Shown here: piece by piece, positions 47,821 through 59,765 of the stretch
How positions within the stretch are numbered: the first letter of the stretch is position 1
How the letters are laid out: the number at the start of each line of letters is the position of its first letter
DNA from: Dipteronia dyeriana
Lineage: Eukaryota > Streptophyta > Magnoliopsida > Sapindales > Sapindaceae
Assembly: GCA_032871835.1 (NCBI GenBank)
Contig: CM065296.1
Span: 57,368,186-57,432,185, forward strand
Length of the DNA: 64,000 nt
Direction of reading: 5' to 3'
Translations under genes and position numbers: made by a program
Notes under the pieces: model-generated
Told to the model about the DNA's origin: nothing
Database searches by the model: none
The model's input: the letters and a program-made list of their open reading frames with translations, nothing else

Positions 47821-47968
47821 TCTATGAGTAGAATATCATCTATGTATAGGACCAAGAAAACTACTTTCTTGTCAATGATGCGCTTGTAGACACAAGGCTC
47901 ATCGATTTTTTGCTCACAACCATAGGTTTTGATCACATAATCAAACCTAATGTACCAAGATCTAGATG
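47821..47968 (-). pseudogene. pol: A2 RT fragment at the edge of the array
   Basis: SRSWYIRFDYVIKTYG, IDEPCVYKRIIDKKVVF and LVLYIDDILLI on the minus strand, ending at the LTR. The other end meets family D protease on the opposite strand at about 47966-47970. Confidence 0.85.
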
Positions 47969-48960
47969 TTTTCGGGAAAGGAAAAGACTGAATAAGAATG
48001 AATTCAACTTTCATTTAGGCAATGGAGAGTTGGTGTCTACTAGTGTAGTAAGAGATATTAGAATCAATTTATATTCTTATAGGCATTTAGTTTAAATAAA
48101 CGTTTATTATGTACCACAATTCAAGAGGAATTTAATTTCGGTCTCTTGTCTAAATTAATTTGGATATTCGGTTACTTTTAATAAAGGTTTTATTATTAGT
48201 AAAAATAACAAATTTGTTTTTAAAGGTACATTGGAAAATGGTTTATTCTATTTGTATGGAAATATCTCTCACTTGTTAGACACACAATCAACGGAACCTA
48301 ATCATAAAAGAGTAAAATTATCAAAAGATAAAACCTACCTATGGCATTTGCGCCTAGGTCATATTAACCTTAATAGGATTAAAAGATTGGTAAGTGACGG
48401 ACCTCTAAGTGACTTAAAGGTTGATAATCTACCAACTTGTGAATCTTGTTTGGAAAGTAAAATGACCAAAAGGTCGTTTACGACCAAAGGCACAAGAGCC
48501 ATCGAATGTTTAGGATTGAACATTCATGCTAAAGGTGGATATGAGTACTTCATTACTTTCAGGGATGATCACTCAAGATTTGACTATGTGTATCTCAAGA
48601 GACACAAGTTGGATGCTTTTGACATGTTAAAAACATTTAAAGATGAAGTAGACAATCAGCTTGAGAAACGCATAAAAATCTTGAGGTCTGATGGTGGTGG
48701 AGAATATATATCTGGTGAGTTTCAGCAATATCTTATTGATAATGGGATAATTTCTCATTTTTCTGCACCAGGCACACATCAACAAAATGGGGTGGCAGAA
48801 AGGAGAAATAGGACTCTTTTGGACATGGTTAGGTCTAAGATGAGTTATTCAACGCTCCCTAATTCTTTTTGGGGATTGCTTTACAAACCGCAATGTACAT
48901 TCTAAACGACATACCATCTAAATCATGTCCTAAAACACCGTATGAGTTGTGGACCAGGTG
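47969..48960 (+). pseudogene. pol: D1 protease remnant and integrase, catalytic Asp deleted
   Basis: Protease tail (NKNEFNFHLGNGELVS), then FYLYGNISHLLDTQS. Zinc site WHLRLGHINLNR and CESCLESK are intact. Compared with the minus copy, a 27-nt in-frame deletion at 48518/48519 removes nine codons that include the first catalytic Asp (HTD). The second Asp (RSDGGGEY) and the Glu (NGVAERRN) remain. A frame break occurs after PNSFWGL near 48880. Confidence 0.87.
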
Positions 48961-50130
48961 AAAGCCTAGTTTACAACACTTAAGGATATTTGGATGTCCT
49001 GCGCACGTGTTAAAAGGAAAGACAAAAAAGATGGAGTCCCGTTCATAAACATGCAAATTTGTAGGGTATCCAAAAGGAACAAAAGGATATTATTTTTACA
49101 GTCCTTCAGATCTTAAAGTATTTGTTTCGACAAATGCTAAATTTATGGAAGAGGACTATATGAATAATTTTATGCCTAAAAGTAGAATTGTCCGGAATAA
49201 GCTTTTAGGAGATACAATTCCACAAGAGGTTTCGTAACCAAGCCCAATTGTAAGTTCCGTACCAATACAAGATCAACAATCTACCATACCTCATCGTAGT
49301 GGGAGGGTTGTTAGACAACCCGAGAGATACATTGGTCTAGGAGAATCCGTAGAGAATCTTCCGGATGACGATGATCCCTATACGTACAAGGAAGCAATGG
49401 AAGATGTTGATTGTCACCATTGGCAAAAGGCAATGCATTTCAAAATTGTGTCTATGTTCAAAAACAAAGTATGGTCTCTTATAGATTTGCCTAAAGGGAT
49501 AAAACCCATCGAGTGCAAGTGGGTATACAAGAGGAAAAAAAGAATGGATGGAAAGGTGGAAACCTTTAATGCTAGATTAGTAGCTAAAGGTTATACACAG
49601 AAGGAAGGTATCGATTATGAAGAAACCTTCTCTCCTGTGGCCATGCTTGAATCCATTAGGATACACTTATCCATTGTGGCATCTCTAGACCCAGAGATTT
49701 GGCAAATAGACGTCAAGACAACTTTCCTTAATGGAAGTCTTGACGAACGCATCTACATGATGCAACCAGAAGGATTCATTGAAAAAAGCCAAGAGGAAAG
49801 GGTATGCAAATTGTAAAGATCCATATAGGGATTGAAGCAAGCATCCAGATCCTGGAACATAAGGTTCGATCAAGCCGTGAAAAGTTTTGGATTTATTCAA
49901 AACCTTGACGAACCTTGTGTATACAAAAGTATTAGGGGCGACAAGTTAGTTTTCTTAGTTCTTTACGTTGATGATATACTACTCATCGGAAACGATGTAG
50001 GTGTATTGACATTAATAAAAGAATTGTTAGCAAAACAATTTGATATGAAGGACTTAGGAGAAGCAAGTTATATTCTTGGTATCTAAGTTATAAGGGATAG
50101 AAAGAATAGAACGATTACATTATCTCAAGC
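48961..50130 (+). pseudogene. pol: D1 integrase C-terminus and RT, broken
   Basis: VGYPKGTKGYYFYSPSD-type integrase end and linker (RSGRVVRQPERYIG) lead to RT at 49397: MEDVDCHHWQKAMHFKI, KARLVAKGYTQKEG-type (here NARLVAKGYTQKEG), WQIDVKTTFLNGS, GLKQASRSWNIRFD and the catalytic YVDDILLIG. A TAA at 49814-49816, a TAG a few codons later (Q and Y codons in the homologous text RSIYGLKQ) and a TAA at 50084-50086 break it. Confidence 0.88.
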
Positions 50131-50943
50131 TTTATATATAGTTAAAATCTTGTCTAGGTTTTCCATGCAAGATTCCAAGAAAGGTATGTTACCTTTCAGA
50201 CATGGAATCAAAATTGTTACGGAACAAGTTCCAAAGATTGAGCATGAAGAGCAAATCATGAGTAGGGTTTCATATGCATCGGCAGTTGGAAGTCTCATGT
50301 ATACAATGCACTGTACTAGACCAGATATTTGCTTTGCTGTGGGCATAGTTAGTAGGTTTCAATCAAAGCCTGGTCCTGATCACTTGACGATTGTCAAGCA
50401 TATTTTCAAGTATCTTAGGAGAACGAGAGATTATATGCTTGTATACTATGGAGGAGATTTAATCCTCGTTGGGTATACATATTCTGATTTTCAGTCATAT
50501 TCTGACTCCAAGAGATCAACATACATTTACTATTGGAGGAGGGGCAGCCATATGGAGGAGTATCAAGCAATCTTGTATTGCTGATTCCACCATGGAAGCC
50601 GAGTATGTTGCTGCATGCGAGGCGGCTAAAGAGTCTGTCTGGCTCTGCTAATTTTTGATTGACTTGGAAGTGGTTCCTGATGCGAATAAGTAGATCACTA
50701 TCTATTGTTACAATTGTGGAGCAGTGGCTAATTCGAGAGAACCAAGAAGTCATAAGAAAAAAAAACACATTGAAAGAAAGTATTATCTTCTAAGGGAAAT
50801 TGTGCATAGGGTGACGTGACGATTACCAAGATCGCATCAGCAGATAATCTAGTGGATCCCTTTACAAAGGCTCTTCCACAAAAGAATTTTGATGGGCATC
50901 TGGAGAACATGTGGATGAGAGATATGACACATTTGCTATAGAG
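50131..50943 (+). pseudogene. pol: D1 RNase H, broken
   Basis: YASAVGSLMYTMHCTRPDI and VSRFQSKPGPDHLTIVKHI are clear. The RNase H part has DFQSYSDSKRST, IWRSIKQSCIADSTMEAEY and a degraded CDN (YCYNCGAVAN, 50702-50730). A frame change near 50525 and stops (near 50649 and 50691) break it. ASADNLVDPFTKAL shows the usual end. Confidence 0.85.
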
Positions 50944-50955
50944 CAAGTGGGAGAT

Positions 50956-53900
50956 TGTTGGGATTTTGCTCGATAGCAAGAGTGTAATATTGTATTAGAC
51001 AATATTTTCATATTAATAAAGTAATTCCAAGTTTAACAAATGTTATAGCATTTATAGTTTAATTATTTTAATTGTCAAAAGTAAATAACTATAAGGTCAA
51101 AAGACTATGAGAAAAGAAGAACTGTTCATACATCTAGATATGTATGAGGTAGACATAATTCTTTAGTTAGTCTTGAATAATATTCACAACTTAAGATAAA
51201 AGTTTGGGCGCCCTTATCTTGTTAAAGTTGTAGATTCTTTTGCTAGCATTTGAGTGGGATCAAATGTGTTATGATGAGTCTAAAATCATCAAAGTGTGAT
51301 GTCTTTGGGTAAAAGAATCTAGTGCACTGGGTGCATTGAATTGGATCACAATGAAATACTTTATCTAGAACCGTCAATGGATAAAATTTTTCATTTGAAG
51401 AAAATCGGAGAGTCTATCTCAATCTAAGATAAATGATGGACTTATTATTACAAGTGTTATCATTTGAGCTATCAATGAGTACGATTATATAGCATAGTCT
51501 ATCCTCGATAGTTTTGTTGTATTCATTTGTTAATCGATAGAGGACTTCACTTATAGATATGAACATCGTGACTCCATTTATTAAATGAGAGTAGAATATC
51601 ATCATATGGATGTTTTGAGGTATTGAATATTAAATCTTAACGTTAAGTTTTCAGTAGTGTCTATTGAAACATGGCTTCTAGAAAAGTCAAAATATCCAAG
51701 TTCAAAATGTGGTCATATGAGTAAATATTGTAACTTGGAGAGCTATAGGCGGTCTATGAGCTCTTGGCGATTACTGATATTCTTCCGAGGATACACTTTC
51801 TCCAATAAGGTTTTCCAGGGTATGAGTGAGTAACATCAACTTATTCTATCTTTATTTAAGAGTTCAATTTTAGTTCTTTAGTGGAATGAACTAAAATTAA
51901 ATAGATCGGACCTAAGTGAATCATTTGTTGATTGTGATTGGCTTGTGTCTATTGGAGCTTAAATCTATATGGCATGCCAAGATCCCAAATCCACACGAAC
52001 TTGCATGGATCACTTGATATATTCTACCTAACCAATTTAGAGGTCCATCTAGAATTGTATTGAGGGGTGTGGACTTGTTTCTTTTTGTAAGAATGGGTCT
52101 AGTTCACATGTGTACTTTTTTATAAAGGTCAAATGGATTTAATAAAATAAGAAAATAATATATTGCCCATATATATGAGTTGGGCGGCAAGGCTATTTAG
52201 AATAGCTTAATTATACTATTTTATTTTATTATTTAATTAAATGGAAATTAATTGATTTGGAGATTAATTAATTATTTAATTAAAAGTCAAAATCTTTTTC
52301 CTAGTAGGAGATGGTTTCCTAAAATTATACTATTGTTGGTAGTATAATTAATTGAAAAGTCCTCATTTGTTGAGTGGCTTATTTCGTGAACAACCACATT
52401 GTTGGGGTTCATGTAAGGGTAGCTTAGGCTCTCAAGACCTCAAAAGGAGAAGCATCAAAGGTAAAATTCTTGTGCTTACTTACTTTGAAGAGATAATTGC
52501 ACACACTCACATATTCATGCATAACTCTTGATCTTATTTGTTAAGTGTTTTCTTGTGTGCATTTTAGTTTACATGACTCTTGTTGACCTATTTGCATCTT
52601 GCTATGAAAGTTGTATGTCATGCTAGGCATTAAAATAGGATGCAATTTCATCACTCTTGAACTTATTGTTTTTATGCATTTGAGTGTTGAAATAATAGGT
52701 CTTGCGCTGGTGGTGCGCTACTCGACCAACGCACCTCACCAGCGTAATTTCACAGTGGACTGTCGCTAGTGTTGCACCACTGAGCTGCTCTGCTGCACTC
52801 GTGCATAGTTGAAAAATATGGGCGTGCGCTGGTGGTGCGCTACTCGTCTAGCGCACCACTCATCAGCGCAAACTTCCTAGAGGATCTGCGCTTGTGTTAC
52901 GCTACTGATGCGCCACTCGACCAGCGCCTGTTTTAAAAAATGGGTTGTGCACTGGTGGTGCGCTACTTGACCAACGCACGTCACTAGCGCACGTAGAGGA
53001 AGCTGGAACATTTTTTCTAAAATGACCTCACTTTGATTGGATCTTACATATATATAACTTAATGCCTTAAGGTCGTGTATGAGTTCAGAATATCACATTT
53101 CTTACTTAGAACACATTTCAAAGGAAAAAAACTTCCAAGAACTCATTTTTAATCACTCAAAGCATTCCCATGTGCATCAAATCTTTATCTTGCATCTTCT
53201 AAGTTCATCTAGAGTGCATCTATGGATAGGGTTGCTTCATCACATCTTGTTTGGTAAGTTCTTCACTATCTTCTTACAAGTTAAGTGTTTTGCTTACTAA
53301 ACCATCTCTTTAATTAATTGTATTCTCTTAGAATATTTCTAGATACAAATTAGAGATTGTTGTGATGACATGATTGAGTGTCTTATTGTGATAGCTTCAT
53401 AGGATTTTTGATCTATGTTTAGCTAAGCTATTTGAACATGTCATTTAGCACTTGATATCTAGGATTGAATTAATTGTCATCTCATTATCCTAGATAAGAA
53501 TATATGGTTTCCTAGCCTTGTTTGTTCATTGAATATCATCATATATTCTCTTAGGACACTTTATCTCTTCATTGAGAAGTAAGACTTTTGTTGCTTTCGG
53601 GAATAGGTAGCTTAAAGCACAAGCATGATGAACTAGGTTCACTTATACCGGGATTAGGTAGTGGTGGAGGATTAAACCAGGATTAGATTGTAATTCCTTT
53701 ATCATTAGTGGATTCGAGGTTCTTGTGTGGCGCACTCATCAGTCCGTGGTTTTTCCCATTTGGAGGATTTCCACATATATCTCAAGTGTTTTTACTATTT
53801 CCGCATTTATTACACTTGTGGTATCTTTGTAACTAGATAGGGGTATTTTCGTCAACTTGACTCTTAACAAAAATTGGGTAAAAGTTAATTAAAATCTATT

Positions 53901-54199
53901 CACCCCCCTCTAGATTAATATTACACACCACAATATTTGTTTCATTAATATTAAATACTATATTTGATAAGTAGATAAATAAAAGAAATTATTTATCTAA
54001 TCAAATTAGGAAGTCTTTAATATGGTTACAAATACACTATTGAGTTGGACAAGGAGTCTCGGTGTAGGATAGAATTACTTTTTGAAAGGAATTCTTAACC
54101 ACCAAGTAAATTCACCTAAGGAAAGGATTCTTAACTACCAAGTAAATCTTTCTTAGGAAAAGATTAAGTCTCCTAAATTCTATAGAAATTTCGGCCAGC

Positions 54200-54270
<71 letters not shown>

Positions 54271-54376
54271 AGGATAGAATTCCTTTTAGATAAGGATTCT
54301 TAACTACCAAATAAATCCATGTAAGGAAAGGATTCTTGCCAACCAAGTAAATCTTTCTTGGGAGAGGATTTTTGAT

Positions 54377-54414
<38 letters not shown>

Positions 54415-55020
54415 AGGAAATTCGGCCAGTCCTAAGGTTTTCTATGAAAGGATTTCAGCCAAGCTAAGCACTTTTCAAGAAGAGAATTTGGCCTAGCAAG
54501 AGAGAATTTTGAGGGAGAAAAATTTTGTTTTTGCTTTCGACAAAATTCGATCAACTCATAGATATAGGGTGTAGAATTCGGCCAACGACAAAATAGAAAA
54601 AAAGAACATTTTTCTTTTTAATAGTACACTAGTTCTTTACATCAAAAGGGTATTGTGTACAAAATCAAATTGGGTTCAAGTGAGTTTCAATCAATTAGAT
54701 TGGTAATTCACAAGTGACCGGACGTTCTTGGATTTTTATCTTAGAGGATAATTGTAACTTACAAAGATTTTTTTTTTGTTTGTTTGCATCATCTGGTTTA
54801 CAATTTAAAGAAAGGGAGCCCACACTCCTAGGTGATTCACATTCGTAATTGGATTGGAAGATCTTGAGGATTCAATTCGGCACTTGTTTAATCGTCATTA
54901 GAAAAAGGTACGACACTTTATACACATCAATTAATCTAGGGTTAAGGTTCTTGTTATAAAAAAAGGGAAAACCCTAACAAAATTTTCTACGCTTCCATTG
55001 CGCATGTATTTTTCCCTACA
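50956..55020 (+). repeat. D1 3' LTR, split by a B solo LTR
   Basis: Starts TGTTGGGATTTTGCTCG and ends TTTTCCCTACA. Without the inserted B solo LTR it is about 2.47 kb, longer than the solo copy at 6047-8258. It carries a roughly 205-bp tandem duplication (GGATAGAATT at 54068 and 54273, TTCGGCCAG at 54190 and 54421) whose units each end in an (AT)n run (54203-54266 and 54379-54411). Confidence 0.88.
52353..53944 (+). mobile_element. Element B-family solo LTR
   Basis: 1,592 bp, TGAAAAGTCCTC to TTGTTTCA, collinear with the element B LTRs including the three GC-rich units. A perfect TSD, TTAAT, lies at 52348-52352 and 53945-53949. No internal sequence remains, so it arose by LTR-LTR recombination. 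Confidence 0.93.
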
Positions 55021-55930
55021 AGTCTTCACTGAGAAAGAGACCCTCGCCAATTTCAGACGGAACCTATAGGCTAGTAAGCTTTTCCGATCCTTTGCAAAGC
55101 GACCTCCGAGGACCTACCAAGAGGCCTATAATCTGGCTCTAGAGCAAGTAGATGTAGATGTCGATGTCGATGAACAACTTATGGTAAAAATGGAGCATGA
55201 CGACATGAGAATGGCAACACGATAGAAGAAGGAAACTCTAAGACCTGAACCAGTTCGAAAGAATCAGAACAAACCTCCTAATAGGTCAACCTTCTGTTTT
55301 TTAGTTTCTTAACCCAAACAATAAAGGTACCTAGCAAGGCTAACCCCTCCGCGGGCTTCTCCTCCCCCAAGGACAGTAGCCTCTATAGCACGAGATGAGA
55401 GAGGATACAATTACTACACCCCCTTAAATGCATCCCGTGAAACGATCTACCTTGCCATCCGGAATAAGGGGCTACTACAGAAGCCCGCACTTATGAAAGC
55501 CCTCATCAATAGGAGGAATCGGTATAAGTACTGCGACTTTCATAAAGACATGGGCAACAACACTTCGGAGTGATATAACCTACGCAACTAGATCGAGGAT
55601 CTGATTAAGGGAGGAAGCTTGATAGAATTCTTACAACAAGTTAGAGACAACATTTAGACTGGAGGAAAGTATAAGTTGAGATCTGCGAGCATGTCGAGAA
55701 GAGAAAAGATGAGCAGACGAATCTGATGCAACAAATCCAGATGATACATACCATCAGCGGAGGTCCTACATTTGCTGGCACCTCCAATAATTCTATGAAA
55801 AACCATGCGTGGAAGGTCCCTAATGTAGATGAAGAGCGAGGTATCTTTAACGTTGACCAAAGCCAAGCTAGCCCCTCCCAGTCGACGCAGATTATTTTCA
55901 CCGAGGCTGATGTCTACAACACTGTGTAAC
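55021..55930 (+). pseudogene. gag: G2 gag, C-terminal half, broken
   Basis: The text equivalent to the G1 gag is clear although frames change repeatedly: SFAKRPPRTYQEAYNLALEQ, then VASIAR-type text, RGYNYYTPLNASRETIYLAI, NRRNRYKYCDFHKDMGNN and a block that begins with TGATAT in place of the Cys (SE-x-YNL). The Cys/His element is thus damaged at its last Cys. A short GATGTNGATGT expansion sits near 55152-55172. Confidence 0.75.
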
Positions 55931-56661
55931 CTCATGTTGATCCCATGGTGGTCACGGTACAAATTGCAAACTGCATGGTCTGTCGCTTGCTTATTAACAC
56001 AAGCAGTACAGTCGGCATCCTCTTCAAAGATACATCAGAAAAGTTGAACTTGAAACAGTGGTGTTACAATAGCTGCGCAACCCCATTGTATGGATTTACT
56101 GCCGACTCATTCATACTTTTAGGGTTAAAGATCCTTCCAGTAATCACTGGAATAGCCCCCCTCCAGTAAAATGTCATGACAGACTTTCTAGTGGTGGTTA
56201 CCTCATCAGCCTACAACGCTATATTAGGAAGACCTTTCTTGTCATCCTTGAAGGGAGTCTTATCCATTTACCACAACGTCATAAAGTTTTCAATAGGAGA
56301 TAAAGTGGGGGAAATGCGTAGTGATCAGTAAGTAGCTAGGAAGTACTATGCAGTGTCTGCCAGCTCGACAGCCCTAGCGAAACAGTTCACACTTGTTACA
56401 AAGATACAGGATGAGGTTACCTCTAGGATGACCTTGGAGAACATAGAGCTCGTAAACCACCTAGAGGACAATCTCGAGATTCCAGATGAAGAGGAACAAA
56501 GCAGGGAATGGGCCTGCGGGTATCCAGTGGACAAGCTAGAAGAGATATCCATCCGGGTGGATAACCCCTCAAAGGTCAGTAAGGTCAGAGAGACCCTCCA
56601 ATTGGGAGTGAAGAAAGGTCTGATCTGGCTCCTTAAAGAATTTAGTGACGTCTTCGCTTAG
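55931..56661 (+). pseudogene. pol: G2 protease and linker, broken
   Basis: LLINTSSTVGILFKDTSEK marks the active-site region, where the catalytic Asp-Thr-Gly is Asn-Thr-Ser. Then LYGFTADSFILLG, and AILGRPFLSSLKGVL-type text. A TAA near 56168 and a frame change break it. Downstream, 56353-56661 is an acidic linker (LEDNLEIPDEEEQSREW) that ends at a TAG at 56659-56661. Confidence 0.75.
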
Positions 56662-57594
56662 AGTAACGATGAGATGCTTAGGATCCCGATATCATTGGTT
56701 GCTCACTGTTTAGTAGTAGATCCGACTTTTAAGTCCATCGGACAAAAAATGTTCCATTTTAACACCGAAAGAAATGTCGTGGTTCAATAAGCAAGGGACA
56801 AGTTAATCAGAGCAGGCTTCATCAGAAAGGCACGCTATCCTGAATGGATCTCTAACGTTGTCATGGTCACGAAGGTGAATGGGAAGTGGTGAATGTGTGT
56901 TGACTACACCGACCCCAACCAGACATGTCCAAAAGACAATTTTCCTCTACCAAAAATCGATCAGTTGGTTGACTTCACATCCGGGAACAAGCTCCTAAGC
57001 ATAATGGATGCATTCTCAGGTTATAATCAGATCATGATGCACCTTGCCGACCAAGACCAGACTAGGTTTATCACTAGGCAAGGTCTGTTCAGCTATAAGG
57101 TGATGCTGTTCTGGCTTAATAATACGGTAGCTACATATCAGCGGTTGGTTAATCAACTTTTCAAGCTCGAAATTGGAAGATCAATGGAAGTATATATCAA
57201 ACACATGATTACAAATTCACCAACCGTAGAAGGACATCAGGATTACCTTCGCAGAACTTTCCTAATCCTAGGAGAAAAACGGATGAGATTGAACCCCTCC
57301 AAGTGTGCTTTCGAGGTAACTGCAGGAAATTTTCTGGGCTTCTTGGTTAACGAGAGAGGAAGAAAGGCTAACCCAGAAAAGTTCAAGGCTATCTTGGATC
57401 TAGAATCTCAGGCATCGCTCAAACAGGTTCAAGTCTTGACCGGGCAGATAACAGCGCTCAACAGGTTCATTTCTCAGTCCACCGATAAATATTTCTCTTT
57501 CTTCAAAGCTATCAAGCAGGGAAGGAACATGAAATGGGACCAAGAGAGTGAGCAAGCCTTCCAAGATTTTAAGAAGTATCTGTCAAGCCCTTAG
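56662..57594 (+). pseudogene. pol: G2 reverse transcriptase, catalytic site replaced
   Basis: The RT starts in HNHRPF-type degraded text (56700-56892), then reads DNFPLPKIDQLVDFTSG, LSIMDAFSGYNQI (first catalytic Asp present), QTRFITRQGLFSYKVM and LNPSKCAFEVTAGNFLGF. The catalytic Y-x-DD loop reads VYIKHMITNS: Lys (57199-57201) and His (57202-57204) in place of the two Asp. A TGA at 56890-56892 interrupts the start. This RT cannot be active. Confidence 0.87.
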
Positions 57595-58062
57595 TTGCTG
57601 GTTAAGCCAAGTCCAGGATAGGAGCTGCAAATCTATTTGGCCGTTTCATAAACAGCAGTGAGTGGGGCTCTGGTTAAGGAATGTGGAGATAGGGTCTAGC
57701 GACCTATATGCTACATAAGTCACGTCTTAACCAAGCCAAAAAAGAATTATACCCTTCAAGAGAAACTCGTTTATGGCCTGGTGACCTCATAAGGAAGCTT
57801 CATCCCTACTTTTAAGCCCACTCAATAGCAGTAGTGACGGACAACCTCTCTATCAGTTCCTGTAAAGACTGGACGTATCCGAAAGACTGGTCTTATAGGC
57901 CCTGGAACTCATCTATTTTTATTTAAGATACAAACCTAGGACCATAATTAAAGCCTAGGCTTTGGAAGAGTTAATGGCAGAGCTCTCTGTTCCCTAGGCC
58001 AAGCGACTTCTACAACAACAAATATAGCTCCTAAGAAGAATCTCGATTCCAACAGCTAGCCG
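57595..58062 (+). pseudogene. pol: G2 RNase H (first copy), degraded
   Basis: Follows the RT with QIYLAVS, TAVSGALVKECGDRV, ICYISHVLTKPKKNYTLQEK and the LVYGLVTS block, in one mostly continuous frame broken by stops. This is the ordinary gypsy RNase H and it lies directly after RT. Confidence 0.65.
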
Positions 58063-58440
58063 AAAGGCTGCAATTCATGGATCCTCTACACCGATGGAGC
58101 ATCCGGGCAAGCCAGGGGAGGAGCAGGCATAGTCCCGATAGACCCAGAGGGGGTCGAGTGTTGCCACTGTTTCAGGTTCGAATTTAAGGCCACAAACAAT
58201 GAAGCAGATTATGAAGCCCTCATAGCTGGGATGAGGGCGGCCGCCGAGCTCGGGGTCGACTACCTTCTTGTCAAGAGTGATTCATTACTCATAGTCAATC
58301 AGGTTTGTGGTGACTATCAGGTCAAAAGGGATAACATGATCGCCTACTTGAAGCTAGTTTAACTGCTTAGGAGTAAATTAAAAGGATTTAAGATCTAGCA
58401 GATGCCTCGACAACAGAATCGCCAAGTTGACGTCCTAGCC
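58063..58440 (+). pseudogene. pol: G2 second RNase H (Tat-lineage type)
   Basis: A second, plant-type RNase H after the ordinary one: WILYTDGASGQARGGAGI, NNEADYEALIAGMRAA, LLVKSDSLLIVNQV and NRQVDVLAKIA. All four acidic positions (Asp in YTDG, Glu in NEADYEAL, Asp in KSDS, Asp in QVDV) are present. Two stops (near 58361 and 58396) sit in the loop before the last segment. Acquired RNase H of this kind is a published mark of the Tat lineage. Confidence 0.87.
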
Positions 58441-59765
58441 AAGATAGCTGCGAATGGTGGCCAGGCCTTACCATATAAAGTCCCTCTCCATGTAATCCCC
58501 CTACCAAGCACAGTAGTGGGTAAGGGGTCCTATACCTTGGATCGACAGCCATGTTGGATGGACCCGATAGTGGCTTATCTCCAAGAAGGATGAATTCCCA
58601 AAGAGCCCGATCAAGCCAAAATAATTAATAGGCTCTCAGTCAGATATTGTCTAGTATATGGATACCTCTACAAGAGAGGTAAGTTCCTTCCCCTACTACG
58701 ATGTTATCACCTATATGATGCCAAATGGGTAATAACAGAGGTTCATTTTAAGGAATGCGGGAACCACATTGGTGGTGAAGCTCTAGCATATCAGGTACTC
58801 CGCATGGGGTATTACTGGCCGATTATCCATCAAGATGCAAAGAGCTTTGCTCAGTTCTGTGAACCTTGCCAAGCCACCTTCCACTGGAGCGTCTGTCATC
58901 TCTTAGCTCGCCTTACTCCTTTGCTATATGGAAAGTCGACCTCATCGGTCCACTTTCAACCGCTCTTGGACAAGCCAAACATGCAATTGACTATTTTACA
59001 AGGTGAGTCGAAGTCAGACCACTCTCCCAGTTATCAAAAGAGAATACAATGAGGTTTATCAAAAACAATGTAGTCTGCAAGTTCGGGACCCCTCTTATCA
59101 TTATAGTTGACCTCGAAAAGCAGTTTGATAATGGTCTATTCAAGGACTTTTGCAACGGCTTGGGAATCAACCTTAGATTCACTTTAGTAGCCCATCCTCA
59201 TACTAACGGGCTGGTGGAATGCACTTATAAAACTATCAAGAAGCTGTTGAAAAAGAATTTACAATAGAAGAAGGGCAGATAGGCTGAGGAGCTCCCTGAG
59301 GTCCTCTAGGCTTACCGTACTACAATAAGAACAACCACTGGAGAAATACACTACTCTTTAACCTTCGAAGTGGAAGCAGTTCTTCCCATCGAGCACAAAT
59401 TAACCTCCTTCAGAGTTCAACACTTCGAGCATGGAATAAATAAGGATAAGCTCCGAGCTAGCCTAGATCTCTTGGAAAAAAAGCAAGATCAGGTAGTTCA
59501 GAAAGTAGCGATTTACCATATCAAAATAACTAGGTACTTTAACAGGAGAGTTAAAGCCCGAAGCTTCGAGGAAGGAGACCTAATTCTTAGAAAAGTAACC
59601 TTGAGTATAATGAAGAGGCCAGACAGGGTCCTAGAGCCCAACTGGGAAGGACCTTATTTCGTAAGGACAGTGATCCATAATGGGGCGTATAAGCTCCAGG
59701 ACATGGATGGAGGATCCATCGATAATACCTGGAATGCAGATCACCTGAGGAAGTATTACCTTTAG
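58441..59765 (+). pseudogene. pol: G2 integrase, broken
   Basis: H-x-H-C-C zinc region: VHFKECGNHIGGEALAYQ, YYWPIIHQDAKSFAQF and FCEPCQ (about 58740-58875). The first catalytic Asp region near 58940 is out of frame. The second is in LIIIVDLEKQFDNG (family text has an Asp-Asn pair here; the Asp is kept), and the Glu is in GLVECTYKTIKK. The C-terminal domain at 59370-59765 (ARSFEEGDLILRKV, NWEGPYFVRTV, NADHLRKYY) is intact as an open frame. Confidence 0.82.

Larger units (their letters stand above)
42706..47968 (-). mobile_element. Minus-strand A2 array: RT fragment - LTR - deleted internal - LTR
   Basis: Read on the minus strand: RT fragment (47968 to 47821), LTR (47820 to 45819), PBS and leader (45818 to about 45436), then linker and RT (about 45435 to 44701), LTR (44700 to 42706). 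The RT-to-LTR join, where the LTR lacks about its first 55 bp, is the same at 44700 and 47820. This is a partial tandem array. Its right end is cut and abuts the family D pol. Confidence 0.8.
47969..55020 (+). mobile_element. Element D1: 3' half of a family D copia, with a B solo LTR in its 3' LTR
   Basis: Protease C-terminal part, integrase, RT, RNase H, polypurine tract (AAGTGGGAGA, 50945-50954) and 3' LTR (50956-55020). The left edge is truncated in the protease. The right edge is the true LTR end (CCCTACA), followed by gypsy gag, so D1 had inserted into the G2 element. Confidence 0.87.
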
